Assembly: GCA_030374765.1 (NCBI GenBank)
Contig: JARGXX010000099.1
Location: 992,001-1,056,000 of the forward strand
Reading direction: 5' to 3'
Source of the DNA: Agarophyton chilense
Lineage: Eukaryota > Rhodophyta > Florideophyceae > Gracilariales > Gracilariaceae
DNA: 64,000 nucleotides
Below the pieces are notes generated by a model. It saw only the letters and a program-made list of their open reading frames with translations. It was not told the DNA's origin and did no database searches. This document shows positions 1 to 10,886 of this stretch, in pieces (position 1 is the first letter of the stretch; every line of letters starts with the position of its first letter). The translations under genes and the position numbers were made by a program.

Positions 1-2649
1 AAAGTGTGTGGAATGTGGTATTTTTTAGAAGCCAATGACTACGTATGCGGAGGAACGAGAGCTTGTGATTTGTGGATAGGAGAACCCCAGCAAAAGCCGT
101 TTCTTCCTCAGCGTCTTATATAAGCTTTAAGAATTCCAGCTCTTCGAGTGCAGGCGGCTAGCTCTTAACTTTAGGGCTCTGCTTGGGTTCAACAGATGCG
201 TCTTTAGTCCATTCTGTTCTACACATTGAATTGAGCAAACCGCACTTGGTCGTGATACTTAGGGACACGGTTGAGCTGTTCAACATACAGCAAACTTAAC
301 ATCAGGGCATCATGCGGAGCATACGCAAACGTGCATGAAGTCGAGAGCTTGAGCAGGCCCAGAATAGGGTCATGGATATCTCGATGACCGATCTCTGGCT
401 AACAGGTGTCATTTTGACTATCAACCGACGTTGGAGGTGATGAAAGCCTAGCTAGAAATCTAACGCTTGGGTGTCTACTGTATACGCGGTTTCTGCCGAG
501 AAATATGGGCGTCATCCACAACCCAGAAACTTGTGGCTGACAACTGAACTCAAATGCACAGTTTCTGCTTCATTGCAATCCCAGGAATCTATATAGCAGG
601 TAATGCATCAGTAGAAACCTATCTAACCTTAAAATTCGTGCAGGGATTTGCTCCAGCAAAACCTTTTCTTCTGTGGTTCCAGGTTATAGGGCAAAGACCA
701 TGTTTATTGTGCGTGAGACAGTCCCTATCTTCATATATGGATTCAATCTCACTTCTCTATCAATGATACGTATCCGAGCGAGTGAAGAGCATTGGAAAGT
801 TTTGTTTCTGTCAGAAATCAGTCGATTCTCGACATGACCAAATTGTCTTTATTTGTGGAGCCAATCTGAAAAATACTGCGGCATGTTTGCTTGCCACCTT
901 CGAACAGTATCAGGAGCTGAAAGAATTACCAGTAGGTTTGCATAACAATCTGCTCCACGACGCTTTACGAGTCTTACTCTAGCCCACCCAAAACATGCCA
1001 GTCTTGAACACATGCAAATTCAAAGTGGTCGTAGGCTCGTATCCTTGGAAACAATATACCTTTTCAAATGAAGTACAAGAGCAGACCTTGTAGCGATCTC
1101 TTTAAGAGCCGGAGATACAATACAAAGATTATGTAGTGATGAGATGATGAAATGTCATGGGTTGGTCTTGAACACCTGAATATCCATGAATAGATATCGA
1201 ACCAGATTCGTGATTTTTATTGCCTCGTGTAACGCCATGTGTGTCAACGGGTTCCATGATAGATCTCGTTGGCAGCACAAAATATACAGAGTACCAGATG
1301 CCGTTGTTAATCGATTGGATATTTAACGAGTGATTTGGCGCAAGACAGATGAAAGGATCATTGTGGCTGGCACAATGGCTTCTGCAGCAGTAGCACGGAC
1401 GTTTCCAAGAAGTTGGTAAGCCATTACAAATGACATTGAACATCCTCCTGCTTTGAAAACAGTTTCATCATGTCATTCTTCCGCTTGTCTACAAAATCAT
1501 GATCTTGTTGTTAGATTTCCCGTTGAAGATGCCATCGAACAGACCAGCGGAAGCGACAGGACGACAAAGATCTCTCTCTTGTCGCTGGTTTTCCATGGAA
1601 TGAATTCGACCAATGGATGCCCCCGGCAAAGCTTTGACGCGTTAGATAGTGATATTTCCTTCCTGTTCGAATCCATGCCAGAGAGTTGAGGTTAACCTGC
1701 GAGTTTCTACATGCAGGTACTCGGACCAGATGTAGGGCTAAGAGATTGACAGCACAGGGCGCGTGAGACACCTGGAGCAAAACGCTTCGGCACGGGGTGC
1801 GCAAGTTGCAGTAGAAGTTTGGTTGGCGCCAATTCGCAACCTGTGGTGCAGAAAACATTACGCTGTGAGCCAAAGTAACTGAATGAGGCGAAGATGGACT
1901 GCGCACGCGAGCGGCGACATGCTGTCTTGGCACTGCGAAAAACGCGAAAGCCGCAGCGGAAGATTAATGCCCGAAGACTCGACATTTAAGATCTCCAGTG
2001 TTGCTAATCAGACAGCACAGCTTGCCCGCCAAGGTATTAATAGCTCAGCAGAACAGTTTAGAGTATGATTTGCGGCGGCGAGCATGGTCCGTCACGGGGC
2101 CCGCGCAGAGGATGAAATGCAGTGCAGGCCTGAGAAGGATCACGTTCCTGGGGCGACCGACGCGCTAAGGGCGCGGCGATTAAAAGGGGATTGGCGGTGG
2201 CCGCAGCAGACGCCGGGGGTGAAGGTTGGAGGGCAACGCGGAATGCAACGTCCACTTGCATGATGCACAAATACGGAGTCGTGAAGTTACAATGGATGGC
2301 GAACTGCCTGACAGCTAGGATTCCTAGCCCCACGCGCAAGTGCAATTGGAACGAAAAGCAACGGGAGACGGAGGTGAATTACGTGGTGATTTCAGGGTAC
2401 ATGTCGATCCTATGATGTTTAAATTAAGTACATGGTCCTCAAATTGTGAAGTAGGAGAGTAAGAAACTTCAGAGCACTAAAACACAAACCTGTGATCAAC
2501 TTTCTTGCAAGGGGTTACAAACGTAGTAAACGTATGCAACGTGTGCCTCCGACCACAGCAGGTGCTCAAAATTTTGCCCCGTCGTGTACCCGTAATTGCA
2601 CTACACAGTACAAAACTCCCCATGTTCTACCCGTATTTCGCACTGTAGA
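1..2649. other. Intergenic, no recognisable gene
   Basis: Short open frames exist on both strands (longest 140 codons, minus strand near 1511-1933), but none shows a known domain, a convincing start or homology to neighbours. Composition shifts from AT-rich to GC-richer around 2060-2230. It may be decayed transposon sequence, but I see no repeat that proves it. Confidence 0.5.
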
Positions 2650-2868
2650 TTCTTCTAGGACCCTTTGGTACATTAGTTCCATCAATTGGTCTTCAAGCCA
2701 TCGTTTCCGTAGCTCCGACCTGTAGGACTAAGCAGTAAACGCTATCACATTGCCCCAAGTACTCTGGGAGTGCCGCCGTCAAGGATACGAACCTTAGGAC
2801 CCGCTCTACCACGCTACCTCCGGTCGAGGCCAGTACGCTGACACACCATTCGTTGCGTTACATTTTGG
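2650..2868 (+). repeat. LTR-end fragment, inverted against the adjacent left arm
   Basis: This stretch reads in the same direction as 10686-10886 and is the reverse complement of about 2880-3085. It therefore forms a ~200-bp-armed palindrome with the start of the left arm, with a short spacer near 2866-2878. It is probably the end of another, truncated LTR of the same family sitting head-to-head with the left arm. Confidence 0.65.
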
Positions 2869-2884
2869 TCTCCCGACTTGGCAA

Positions 2885-4343
2885 TGACTGGTGGGTCAGT
2901 GTACTGGTCTCGACCGGAGGTAGCGTTGTAGAGCGGGTCCTTAGGTTCGTATCCCTAACGACGGCACTCCCAGAGTACTTGGTGCAATGGGCTGGCATTT
3001 ACTGCGTAGTACTACAGGTCGGAACTACGAAAACGATGGCTGGAAGACCAATTGGTGGAACTAATGTACCAAGAGGGCTAATTTAGTATCCTAAAGGTGT
3101 TTCCCTGATTGTAAGGGAGAAGCGTCACTCGAGCCAAGTAAATATTAATTGTGAGGCGCTGGGATCTCCCTGGCATTATAATGATAATCTATTACACTAA
3201 TTAAAAAAAAATAATAATCTACATGAGCCCAGCTGAGGTTGGTCAGTCCAAGTGGCGTCTGCAAGATACCTCAGGCCCCGGCGGCTTACAGAGCTCAACC
3301 GTTATCGTTGCCCCTTCACATATCTCCATCCTTAGATTCAACCGTCACGGGGAAGTCCAGATGGGCTTACGATTTACCGAGGGGAGGTGAGCACTTCGTT
3401 GCTCCTAGTACCATTGGGCGCGACGGGACGTTGCGTCGTCATCACCTGCGGGGATGCGAGTAAGCGTGAGCTGGCTATTGGCGCCAAAGTGGCAATTATT
3501 TGGCCTAAAGACTGAAACTCCAGCGCACCGTGAGTGCTGGCCATAAGTGCATCGCTGACGCATTCCTCGCGCTGTGTCGCCTAGATGATCTATTGGCTTC
3601 TTCTCCTCTGACGGTCATTGGGGCCGTCCTTAGTCTCCGCTCCTCCTTTGGCGACCCTCTGCGCTTCGTCCACCATGGCTCGCGCCATTCAGTCTACTGA
3701 GGTCAATTCAGTCATCTCGTCTTCCCGTCGTGGTACGTTTCCATTGGTCGCGCGCGATGCCGAACTCGCCTTATAATCCCATCGGATACGCTCTTCTCCC
3801 GCAGGACTCAGTCGCTTCCATCCAGTTTCCTATTTATTACTTGGCGCACCATCATGTGAGCAGCGGCAACATGCCTTCGAACAACCAGGCGGGAAGCTCC
3901 TAGGGATACCAAGTGGCCTGTGGACGCCCCGGGGACCTCTATGACCATACGATCGGACGGAATCCGCGGGCAGTGAACCATTCCATTCTTCCGTGCTTTG
4001 TGGAAGAATACCAAAGATTCTGCCATATGTATCTCGAAGCCCGAAAATTCACGAAGATATCCGGTTTCCGGAGGGGCAGTAAGAACGCGCGCAGCGTTTC
4101 GTGGTATAAGCGATGGTTGCATTGTCCTGTGGATCCGCATTCGGCGACGCGCTGTCGCGCCCTCATCCAAGCGGACATGCCGTACGTTCGATGCGAGGAG
4201 AGCGCCGGGTACCAGTTCAGGGTGAAATAACTCTTTTCGGACCTATAAGCGGACTTCATCTCGCCTCATGTGAGATTTCCTTCCGGCATGTCCCAACCCC
4301 TTGGCACTCATGTGCTACCGACCGCCGTATGATCGCCTGTTTT
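2885..4343 (+). repeat. Left inverted arm (LTR-type) of the Ty3 composite
   Basis: The sequence is the reverse complement of about 9424-10877 with scattered mismatches and small indels. Examples of matching blocks are the segment around 3270-3350 against 10440-10500 and the short frame at 4113-4200 against its minus-strand twin at 9570-9646. The outer edge begins TGACTGG, consistent with an LTR 5' end. Homology stops at about 4343, just before RT coding sequence. Confidence 0.7.
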
Positions 4344-7300
4344 GGATATTTTGTAGGGTCTAGGGATGGCACAGTCGCTATGGGGGCAGAATTGGAATCC
4401 TATAAACCCCAGGTACTTGATCTCCTCAGGAAATACCAGGCCATGTGGTTAAGTAGATTGGGAACAATCAGAGCCACTACAGACCTCATTGACCTTCAGG
4501 ATGATGCTACACCACAGTTCCAGCACCCATACCGTACAGGCCTTAAGGGTAGGGAAACTGTCGCCAACCAGATGGACAAAATGCGCAAAGCACACGTCAT
4601 AGAGGCGGCGCCTCCCAACCAATCCGAATGGGCAAGTCCCCTTGTCCTCGTGGCGAAGAAAGATGGCTCCGTCAGGTTCTGTGTCGACTACAGGAAGCTG
4701 AACGCAGTAACCAAGAGGGACACATACCCGATACCCCGCATGGATGACTGTCTTCATTCGTTAGGCTAAGCTGTCGTATTGAACACACTGGACGCTAACT
4801 CTGGACATTTGCAAATCTCTTTGGCCGAAAATGAGAGAGCGCTGACAACCTTCACCACTTATGAAGGTCTATTCAAATTTACTCGCATGCCTTTTGGTTT
4901 AAAGAATGTCCCAGCAGACTTCTAACCGGTTGTGGGCATCATATTGTCCAAAGTCCAATGGAAGTTTGCCTTGGTCTATTTGCATGACTTTATAATCTTC
5001 TCACGGACCGTAAAGGAACACCTTCTCCACGTGTAGAGGGTGCTAACAATCCTACAGAACGCTGGAATGACTCCGTCACTACGCAAATGCGCCTTCTTCC
5101 AGGCCTCGATGGATTATCTCGGTCACGTCGTTCTCACACAAAAGCTAAAAGTAGCCACACGGACCGCGAGTGCGATGCGCAAGGCTAAACCTCCCAGAAC
5201 CCACACGTAACTACGATCCTTTGTGGCCTTGTGCAATGTTCACCAACGTTTCGTGCAAGGGTTTGCTAAAATCTTGGCCTCCCCCAACGCAATGCTGAAG
5301 AAAGGAACACCTTCAGAGTATGAGGCCCTTTCCGACGACCAGTACGAGGCATTTCTGACCCTAAACGACATATTGCTGAACCCACATATATTGGCTTTGC
5401 CAAAACCCAATAGGCGTTTTGTCTTGAACACAGATATCTCTGATGTCCAAGTGGGATGTGCACTGCTACAGGAACAGGAGTCACCGAACGACTATCGATT
5501 CATTGGAAACTGGAGCAGAACGCTGACCAGCGCGGAGCGCAACTACAGTACCACCGGAAAGGAAAGCCTAGCCATCGTATGGTCTGTACTGACACTCTGT
5601 CCATACCTCGAGGTAACTAGGTTTACAATTTGGATAGACCACTATTCACTCCGCTGGCTACTCAAATTGACTGATGCATCAAGTCGCCTCGCTGGGTGGC
5701 GCCTCAGGATGTCATAATAGGACTACGAAATAACCTATAGGCCATCCATCAAGCACCAGGCAACAGATGTCCTCTCGCGAATCATTACCGATAGAACTGA
5801 TGACACTCCATTGGACGACCTAATTCCTACGCCCTCTACAGATGATGAACCTCAGGGTTATACGGAAACGAATAGCCTTATGAGTCAGGTCCACTCCGAT
5901 GATTCCGAGGTATAGAATAACGAATTATACCGAATGGATTGGGAGACAGTACCGCCCAACTCGAGACCGCCTCAGGTTAATGCGATAGCCCCGGAGGAAG
6001 AAGAGCTCCTCCCTATAACAATTGAGGAACTCCTACAGGCGCAGTTCGAAGACGAGTACTGCAAGGAAATAGCCCAATTTGTAGGAACCCCTGGTTGCCT
6101 ATTCAACTATCACCGATTTGGACTACTATGTCGCCGCTCACCACTGGATGGCACACTCCAACGGGTAATATCAACTTCACTGAAGGCGCGATTCCTATAC
6201 CTCGCCCATTTCCCTCGCTTTGCTGGTCACCCTGGAGGCCTACGAATGTACCAAACTCTAAAAAACGTTCTTCTACTATGACCTATGTCAAACCGCACGG
6301 AACTGTACATCTTGCCCTCAAATCAGAGGGTCTCGCGCCAACCATCAGGCCAAATTGAAACTCTTCCCCGCCGCAGGCCCGATGAAATTTTTCGCAATGG
6401 ATATACTTGGGCTTTTGATTAAGTCGTCCCATGGGAAACGGTTTGTTTTGGTAATAACCGATAGGGTTACCAAGCTTACCAGAGCCCTACCCCTAGGAAA
6501 AAACGGCTATGGATGTCGCCACGGCCTTATTCTCCCACTGGGTACATCCAAATGGCTTGCCACTCTCCCTCCTTACGGATAACGGCAGCCAGTTTGTATC
6601 CAAATTCTTCTCACACATTTGTGCTACCTTAGGTATCAAACATGTGCCCACCACGGCGTACCACCCGCAAACCAATGGGCAAGCCAAACGCTTCAACCAC
6701 ACCCTTCTGGACCAATTGGCACACTACGTATCGGAGCATTAATTAAACTGGGACGACTACGTTGAGCCACTGGTTTATGCCTACAACACGCAAGTGCACA
6801 CTTCCACGGGGACAGCACCTTTTGCTACAACACTAACGAGATCGCCGCCGCCGATAGCGGTTGACCTTCAGGAGTCCATTATTTCCCAGGACATAACCGA
6901 AGGAATGACTCCTACCCAAGCGAAGCGCTACTCGCGCCGACGCATCAACCGCATTATCCAACTGGCTAGAGCTGTACTCAACAAAGCCCAACGGCGCTAC
7001 AAGGTCTATTTAGACAAAGCCGTTTGGAACAAACTGACCTTTGGGAAAGGATAATTAGTTTACCTGGACCGGCCTCCAAAGGACAGTGATGAACTCGAAA
7101 ACACTACGCGAAAGCTCTTACCCCACTCCACGGGGCCTTAAAAAGTCCTTAAGGCCAATCAACACACCATTACGTTACCAATTGACGGCCTACAGGACAC
7201 CGTATCTATTGACCGGGTGACACAAGCCCCCAACTCTCCCGAATCACCAAAGTCCTAGCCCCCTGGTCCAACGAGATCACTACGACTTCAGGTCGACGCT

Positions 7301-7680
7301 CCAGTCCTCACACCCCCTAAGACAGTTCCTGAGGACTCGACTAGCCCCACGGACACGATGGTCAATGCAAACTACTATGGCCTATCGCTCCCAACCGACT
7401 CCGATGGATTCGCCTCTCTGGACCACATTCTCTTTCCGGAGCACGAAAACCAACTGGAATACGTGCTCTAGCGCATCATCTCCGCCGGTCGGGGACAAGA
7501 TGGAACTATGCCCTATCGCGTCCTTTGGTTCGGCTACAACCCTTAGGAAGACACTTGGAAAGAGCCTCAAACCATTCCGGCTATTTTTACCGCCCTCTAT
7601 TGGCGCAAAATCGGCAGCACGGAGTGTAGCCTTCAAAAGGAAGCAATCATGGCCAAAATAAAACCAAAACGCCTCCCAAA
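4344..7680 (+). pseudogene. Decayed Ty3/Gypsy pol: RT, RNase H, integrase, chromodomain
   Basis: Domain order is that of a chromovirus. The RT begins near 4400 (VAKKDGSVRFCVDYRKLN at about 4650-4705), with palm pieces continuing past a stop at 4767 and the catalytic YxDD motif changed to YLHDF near 4978. RNase H spans about 5420-5720 (NTDISDVQVGCALLQ). The integrase has HHCC remnants near 6205-6245, a catalytic core with AMDIL near 6396 and DNGSQF near 6580, and YHPQTNGQ near 6660. A C-terminal chromodomain-like stretch at about 7460-7590 contains YRVLWFGYNP and EDTW, interrupted by two TAG codons. Many stops and frameshifts show it cannot work. gag and protease are missing upstream. Confidence 0.85.
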
Positions 7681-7739
7681 CCGCCTCCTGACACGATGGT
7701 TCGCCGTAGCTCCCGCATCAGAGAACGCTGTCAGTCTTC

Positions 7740-9420
7740 AGGCGACCCCTGAGAAAGACCTGAGACACTCTCAAGATTGGACGCCGTCCCGGGGCACGCA
7801 CATTTGGTAAATACAGGAAGCAACTTTGGAAAAGCATAAGCATTACTTTGTTTGACTAAGTAGGAGAGGCCTAACAGCCCTCCCATGACGTCAAGGTTCG
7901 CAAAAGCGCTCCGAACACCAACAGGACTCACCGGGGCGGCGTAGGAGTAACTCCGTCGTCCTCATGGGAATCTGCAGAAGCGAAAACGGGACTAGTGTGA
8001 CCCGAGCAGCCTATTGGACCACTAGGACCGGCCCTATCCAGCCGAGCACGCTTCTTCGGCGGAGATTCACCTGAGAAACTATTGTCACCATTGGAAGCCT
8101 TCCCGTCGCTCAGCTTTAGACCACACCGGGCATCCAAGTCTGCAGTAACCCTCTGGGAATTGACTTCTGCATTCTGCTGCAGGATATGAACCAAAGTGGT
8201 TTTCAGAACCTGACCCTGTTGGCCAACCGCGGCGTAGCGCGCCGGGCGATGCGCTCAGGAGCAAGCTTCCCTAAGGACTGTGGCAATGTCCATCGAGATA
8301 GTTATAACAACGGTACGGCAGACATGACGGAGATCCGCGGCTGGAGCCGTGACCGAGCCGGGAAAACGCGGCAACCGGGAGGACGGAGCGATTTCGCCGC
8401 CCCAAGTGGACGTCTGAGCCAGCGCATCACATACAGGACTTTCAGCTTCGACAGTAACCTCGCCAGAAAGGATGTCCACTTGGGCGCCGGGCGGCTCTTA
8501 TGAGAGTTCATCCTGAAGAGCAGCGCCCGGAGGAGCTGCAGGAAGGGAAACGGTCGGCAACACAACAGTAGACTGGATCGGAAGATTAATGCCGTCTACG
8601 GGTAGGACGAAGGAATATTCCCCAAAGGATTCTCCATCGGACATACCAGGAGGAACCAACGGCGTGGCTTACACATCAGGCTCGAAGCACAGGGGATCCA
8701 AACCAATGGTCTTCGGGTAATAGTCGGGCACAAGACCCCTCAGATTATCCGATGGTTGATTTCTCAAAGGCTTGGCGGGATAAGCACGAGCGCCGTCGCG
8801 ACCCTGTGGATGCAGTGGAATCGTCGTGAACGAGTCGGTAACGTGGTCATACCGAAGGGCCCGGGAGTCTTGCCCCACTCGACCGGTAGGACGTCATCCA
8901 AAAGGGCCTCGGCCTGCTCGACGTCGAACTGGATCCCACGGACGATATTCTGGATGCCCGGGTTCTTTAGGAAACGGATCATGATGTCCAGGAGCGGGAT
9001 TAGACGACCTCGAAGACCGGGTATGTTCTCGTCGTACCATACCCTCCAATCATCCGAGCGGACATTACCACGTACTCCGTACTTCGCGGTATCGAGGAAG
9101 GCCATAAAAGACATCACGCCGAGCGCAACGAAGAGTCCCTGCCAGGACAACTAAGACCTTCGGTCCTTGCCGACACCCATGCGTTTGGACCAATGATACG
9201 CCACCACGGACGGCGTAAGGACCAAAAGAAGCGGCGAGACACGTCAGTACATGGCCCATTGGTTCTCATCCACGGGGGGCAGTAAAAGATATAACGGAGG
9301 ACGTTTGTCCGTGCTCATATCATGGAACCGCACATGGTGCCAGCAGAAGAAAAACTGCAGGTATTGACGTAATCGCCCATCGGGCTCGTGCATCTCTTTC
9401 CAACAGACTCCATCGGACAT
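7740..9420 (-). pseudogene. Gag-like remnant of the inverted Ty3 copy
   Basis: Several minus-strand frames succeed one another with frameshifts: about 9259-9065, 9150-8764, 8878-8669, 8479-8255 and 8194-7928. The best piece (9150-8764) contains a tryptophan- and leucine-rich helical segment (WYDENIPGLRGRLIPLLDIM). A later piece has a basic PPKKRAR run at about 8070. No zinc knuckle is visible. The gag assignment rests on its position immediately inside the right arm, where gag is expected, and on its loss from the left half. I do not recognise the protein by sequence alone. Confidence 0.4.
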
Positions 9421-9423
9421 CGA

Positions 9424-10877
9424 AAACAGGCGGTCATGCGGAGGTCAAAAGCACATGAGTGCCAAAGGGTTGTGATACACCGAAAGGAAATCTCACATGA
9501 GGCAAGTCCGTGTATAGGTCCGAAAAGAGTTTTTCACCCTGAACTGGTACCCGGCGCTCTCCTCGCATCGAACGTACGGCATGTCCGCTTGGATGAGGGT
9601 GCGACAGCGCGTCGCCGAACGCAGATCTACAGGAAAATGCAACCATCGGTTAAACCACGAAACGCTGCGCGCGTAGTTACTGCCCCTCCGGAAATCGAGT
9701 ATCTTTGCGAACCTTCCGGCGTCGAGATAGATATGGCAGAATCTCTGTTATTCGTCCACAGAGGACTGAAGAATGGCATGGCGCACCGCCCGCGGATTCG
9801 TTCCGATGGTATGGCCATATCGGTCCCCGGGGCGTCCATAGGCCAGTTGGTATCCCGAGAAGCACCCCGCCTCGTTATTCGAAGGTATGGTGCCGCTGGT
9901 CACATGCTGGTCCGCCGAAAAATGGATAGGAAAACGGACGGAAGCGACAGAGTCCTAAGGGAGAATAGCGTATCCGATGGGCTTATAGGGCGAGTTCGGC
10001 ATTGCGCGCGACCAATGGAAAAGTACCACGACGGGAAGACGAGATAATGGAATTGACCCGAGCAAAATGACTAGCGCGAGCCTCGGTGGACAAAGCGTGG
10101 AGGGTCGCCAGAAAAAGAGCGGAGACTAAGGAAGGCCCCAATGATCGTCAGGGGAGAAAAACCCAATGGACCATCTCGGCAACAAAGCGCAAGGAATACG
10201 CCGGCGATGCACTTATGGTCAGCGCTCACGGTGCGCTGGAGTTTCAGTTTTTAGGCCAATTAATTGGTACATTGGCCCCAATAGTCAGCTCACGCTTCCT
10301 CGCATCCCCGCAGGTGATGACGACGCAACGTCCCGTGGCGCCCAATGGTGCTAGAAGCAACGAAGTGCTCACGTCCCCTGGGTCAATCATGAGGCCATCT
10401 TGACTTCGCCGTGACGGTCGAATCCTAAGGAGGGAGATATGTGAAAGAGGAACGATAACGGTTGAGCTCTGTAAGCCGCCGGGGCCTGAGGTATCTTACA
10501 GATGCCACGTGGACTGACCGACCTCAGCTGCGCTCATTTAGATTTTTATTTTGTTTTAATTAGTGTAATAGACTAGCATTACATTGCCAGGGAGATCCCA
10601 GCGCCTCGCTATTACTAATTCCTTGGCTCGAGGGACGCTTCTCCTTTAGAAGAAGGTACGCACCATTAGGATACTAAATAACCCCCTTTGGTATATTAGT
10701 TCCAGAAATTGGTCTTCAAGCCATCGTTTTTGTAGCTCCGACCTGTAGGACTACGCAGTAAACGCCAGCCCATTGCACCAAGTACTCTGGGAGTGCCGCC
10801 GTCACGGATACGAACCATAGAACCCGCTCTACGACGCTACCTCCGGTCGAGACCAGTACGCTGATACACCAGTCATT
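9424..10877 (-). repeat. Right inverted arm (LTR-type) of the Ty3 composite
   Basis: Reverse complement of 2885-4343. The outer end, read on the minus strand, again begins TGACTGG. On the plus strand the flank past the CA end continues TTGCGTTAC, which also follows the fragment at 2650-2868, so the shared repeat may extend a few bases beyond the LTR. Confidence 0.7.
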
Positions 10878-10886
10878 GCGTTACAG

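Larger units (their letters stand above)
2650..10886. mobile_element. Composite Ty3/Gypsy chromovirus with inverted LTR arms
   Basis: Two long arms (about 2885-4343 and 9424-10877) are reverse complements of each other and enclose retrotransposon coding remnants. The left half carries pol on the plus strand (RT, RNase H, integrase, chromodomain). The right half carries a gag-like region on the minus strand directly inside its arm. Each half lacks what the other has, so this looks like two copies of one family joined in opposite orientation with internal deletions. A normal element would have direct LTRs. All coding parts contain stops and frameshifts, so it is inactive. Assigning the arms as LTRs is inference from their position next to gag and pol and from the TG...CA-like outer ends. 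Confidence 0.7.

Noticed and set aside
2885-10877. DIRS-type element, because of the inverted terminal repeats
   Set aside because: The pol has a DDE integrase and chromodomain rather than a tyrosine recombinase, so a rearranged Ty3 chromovirus fits better.
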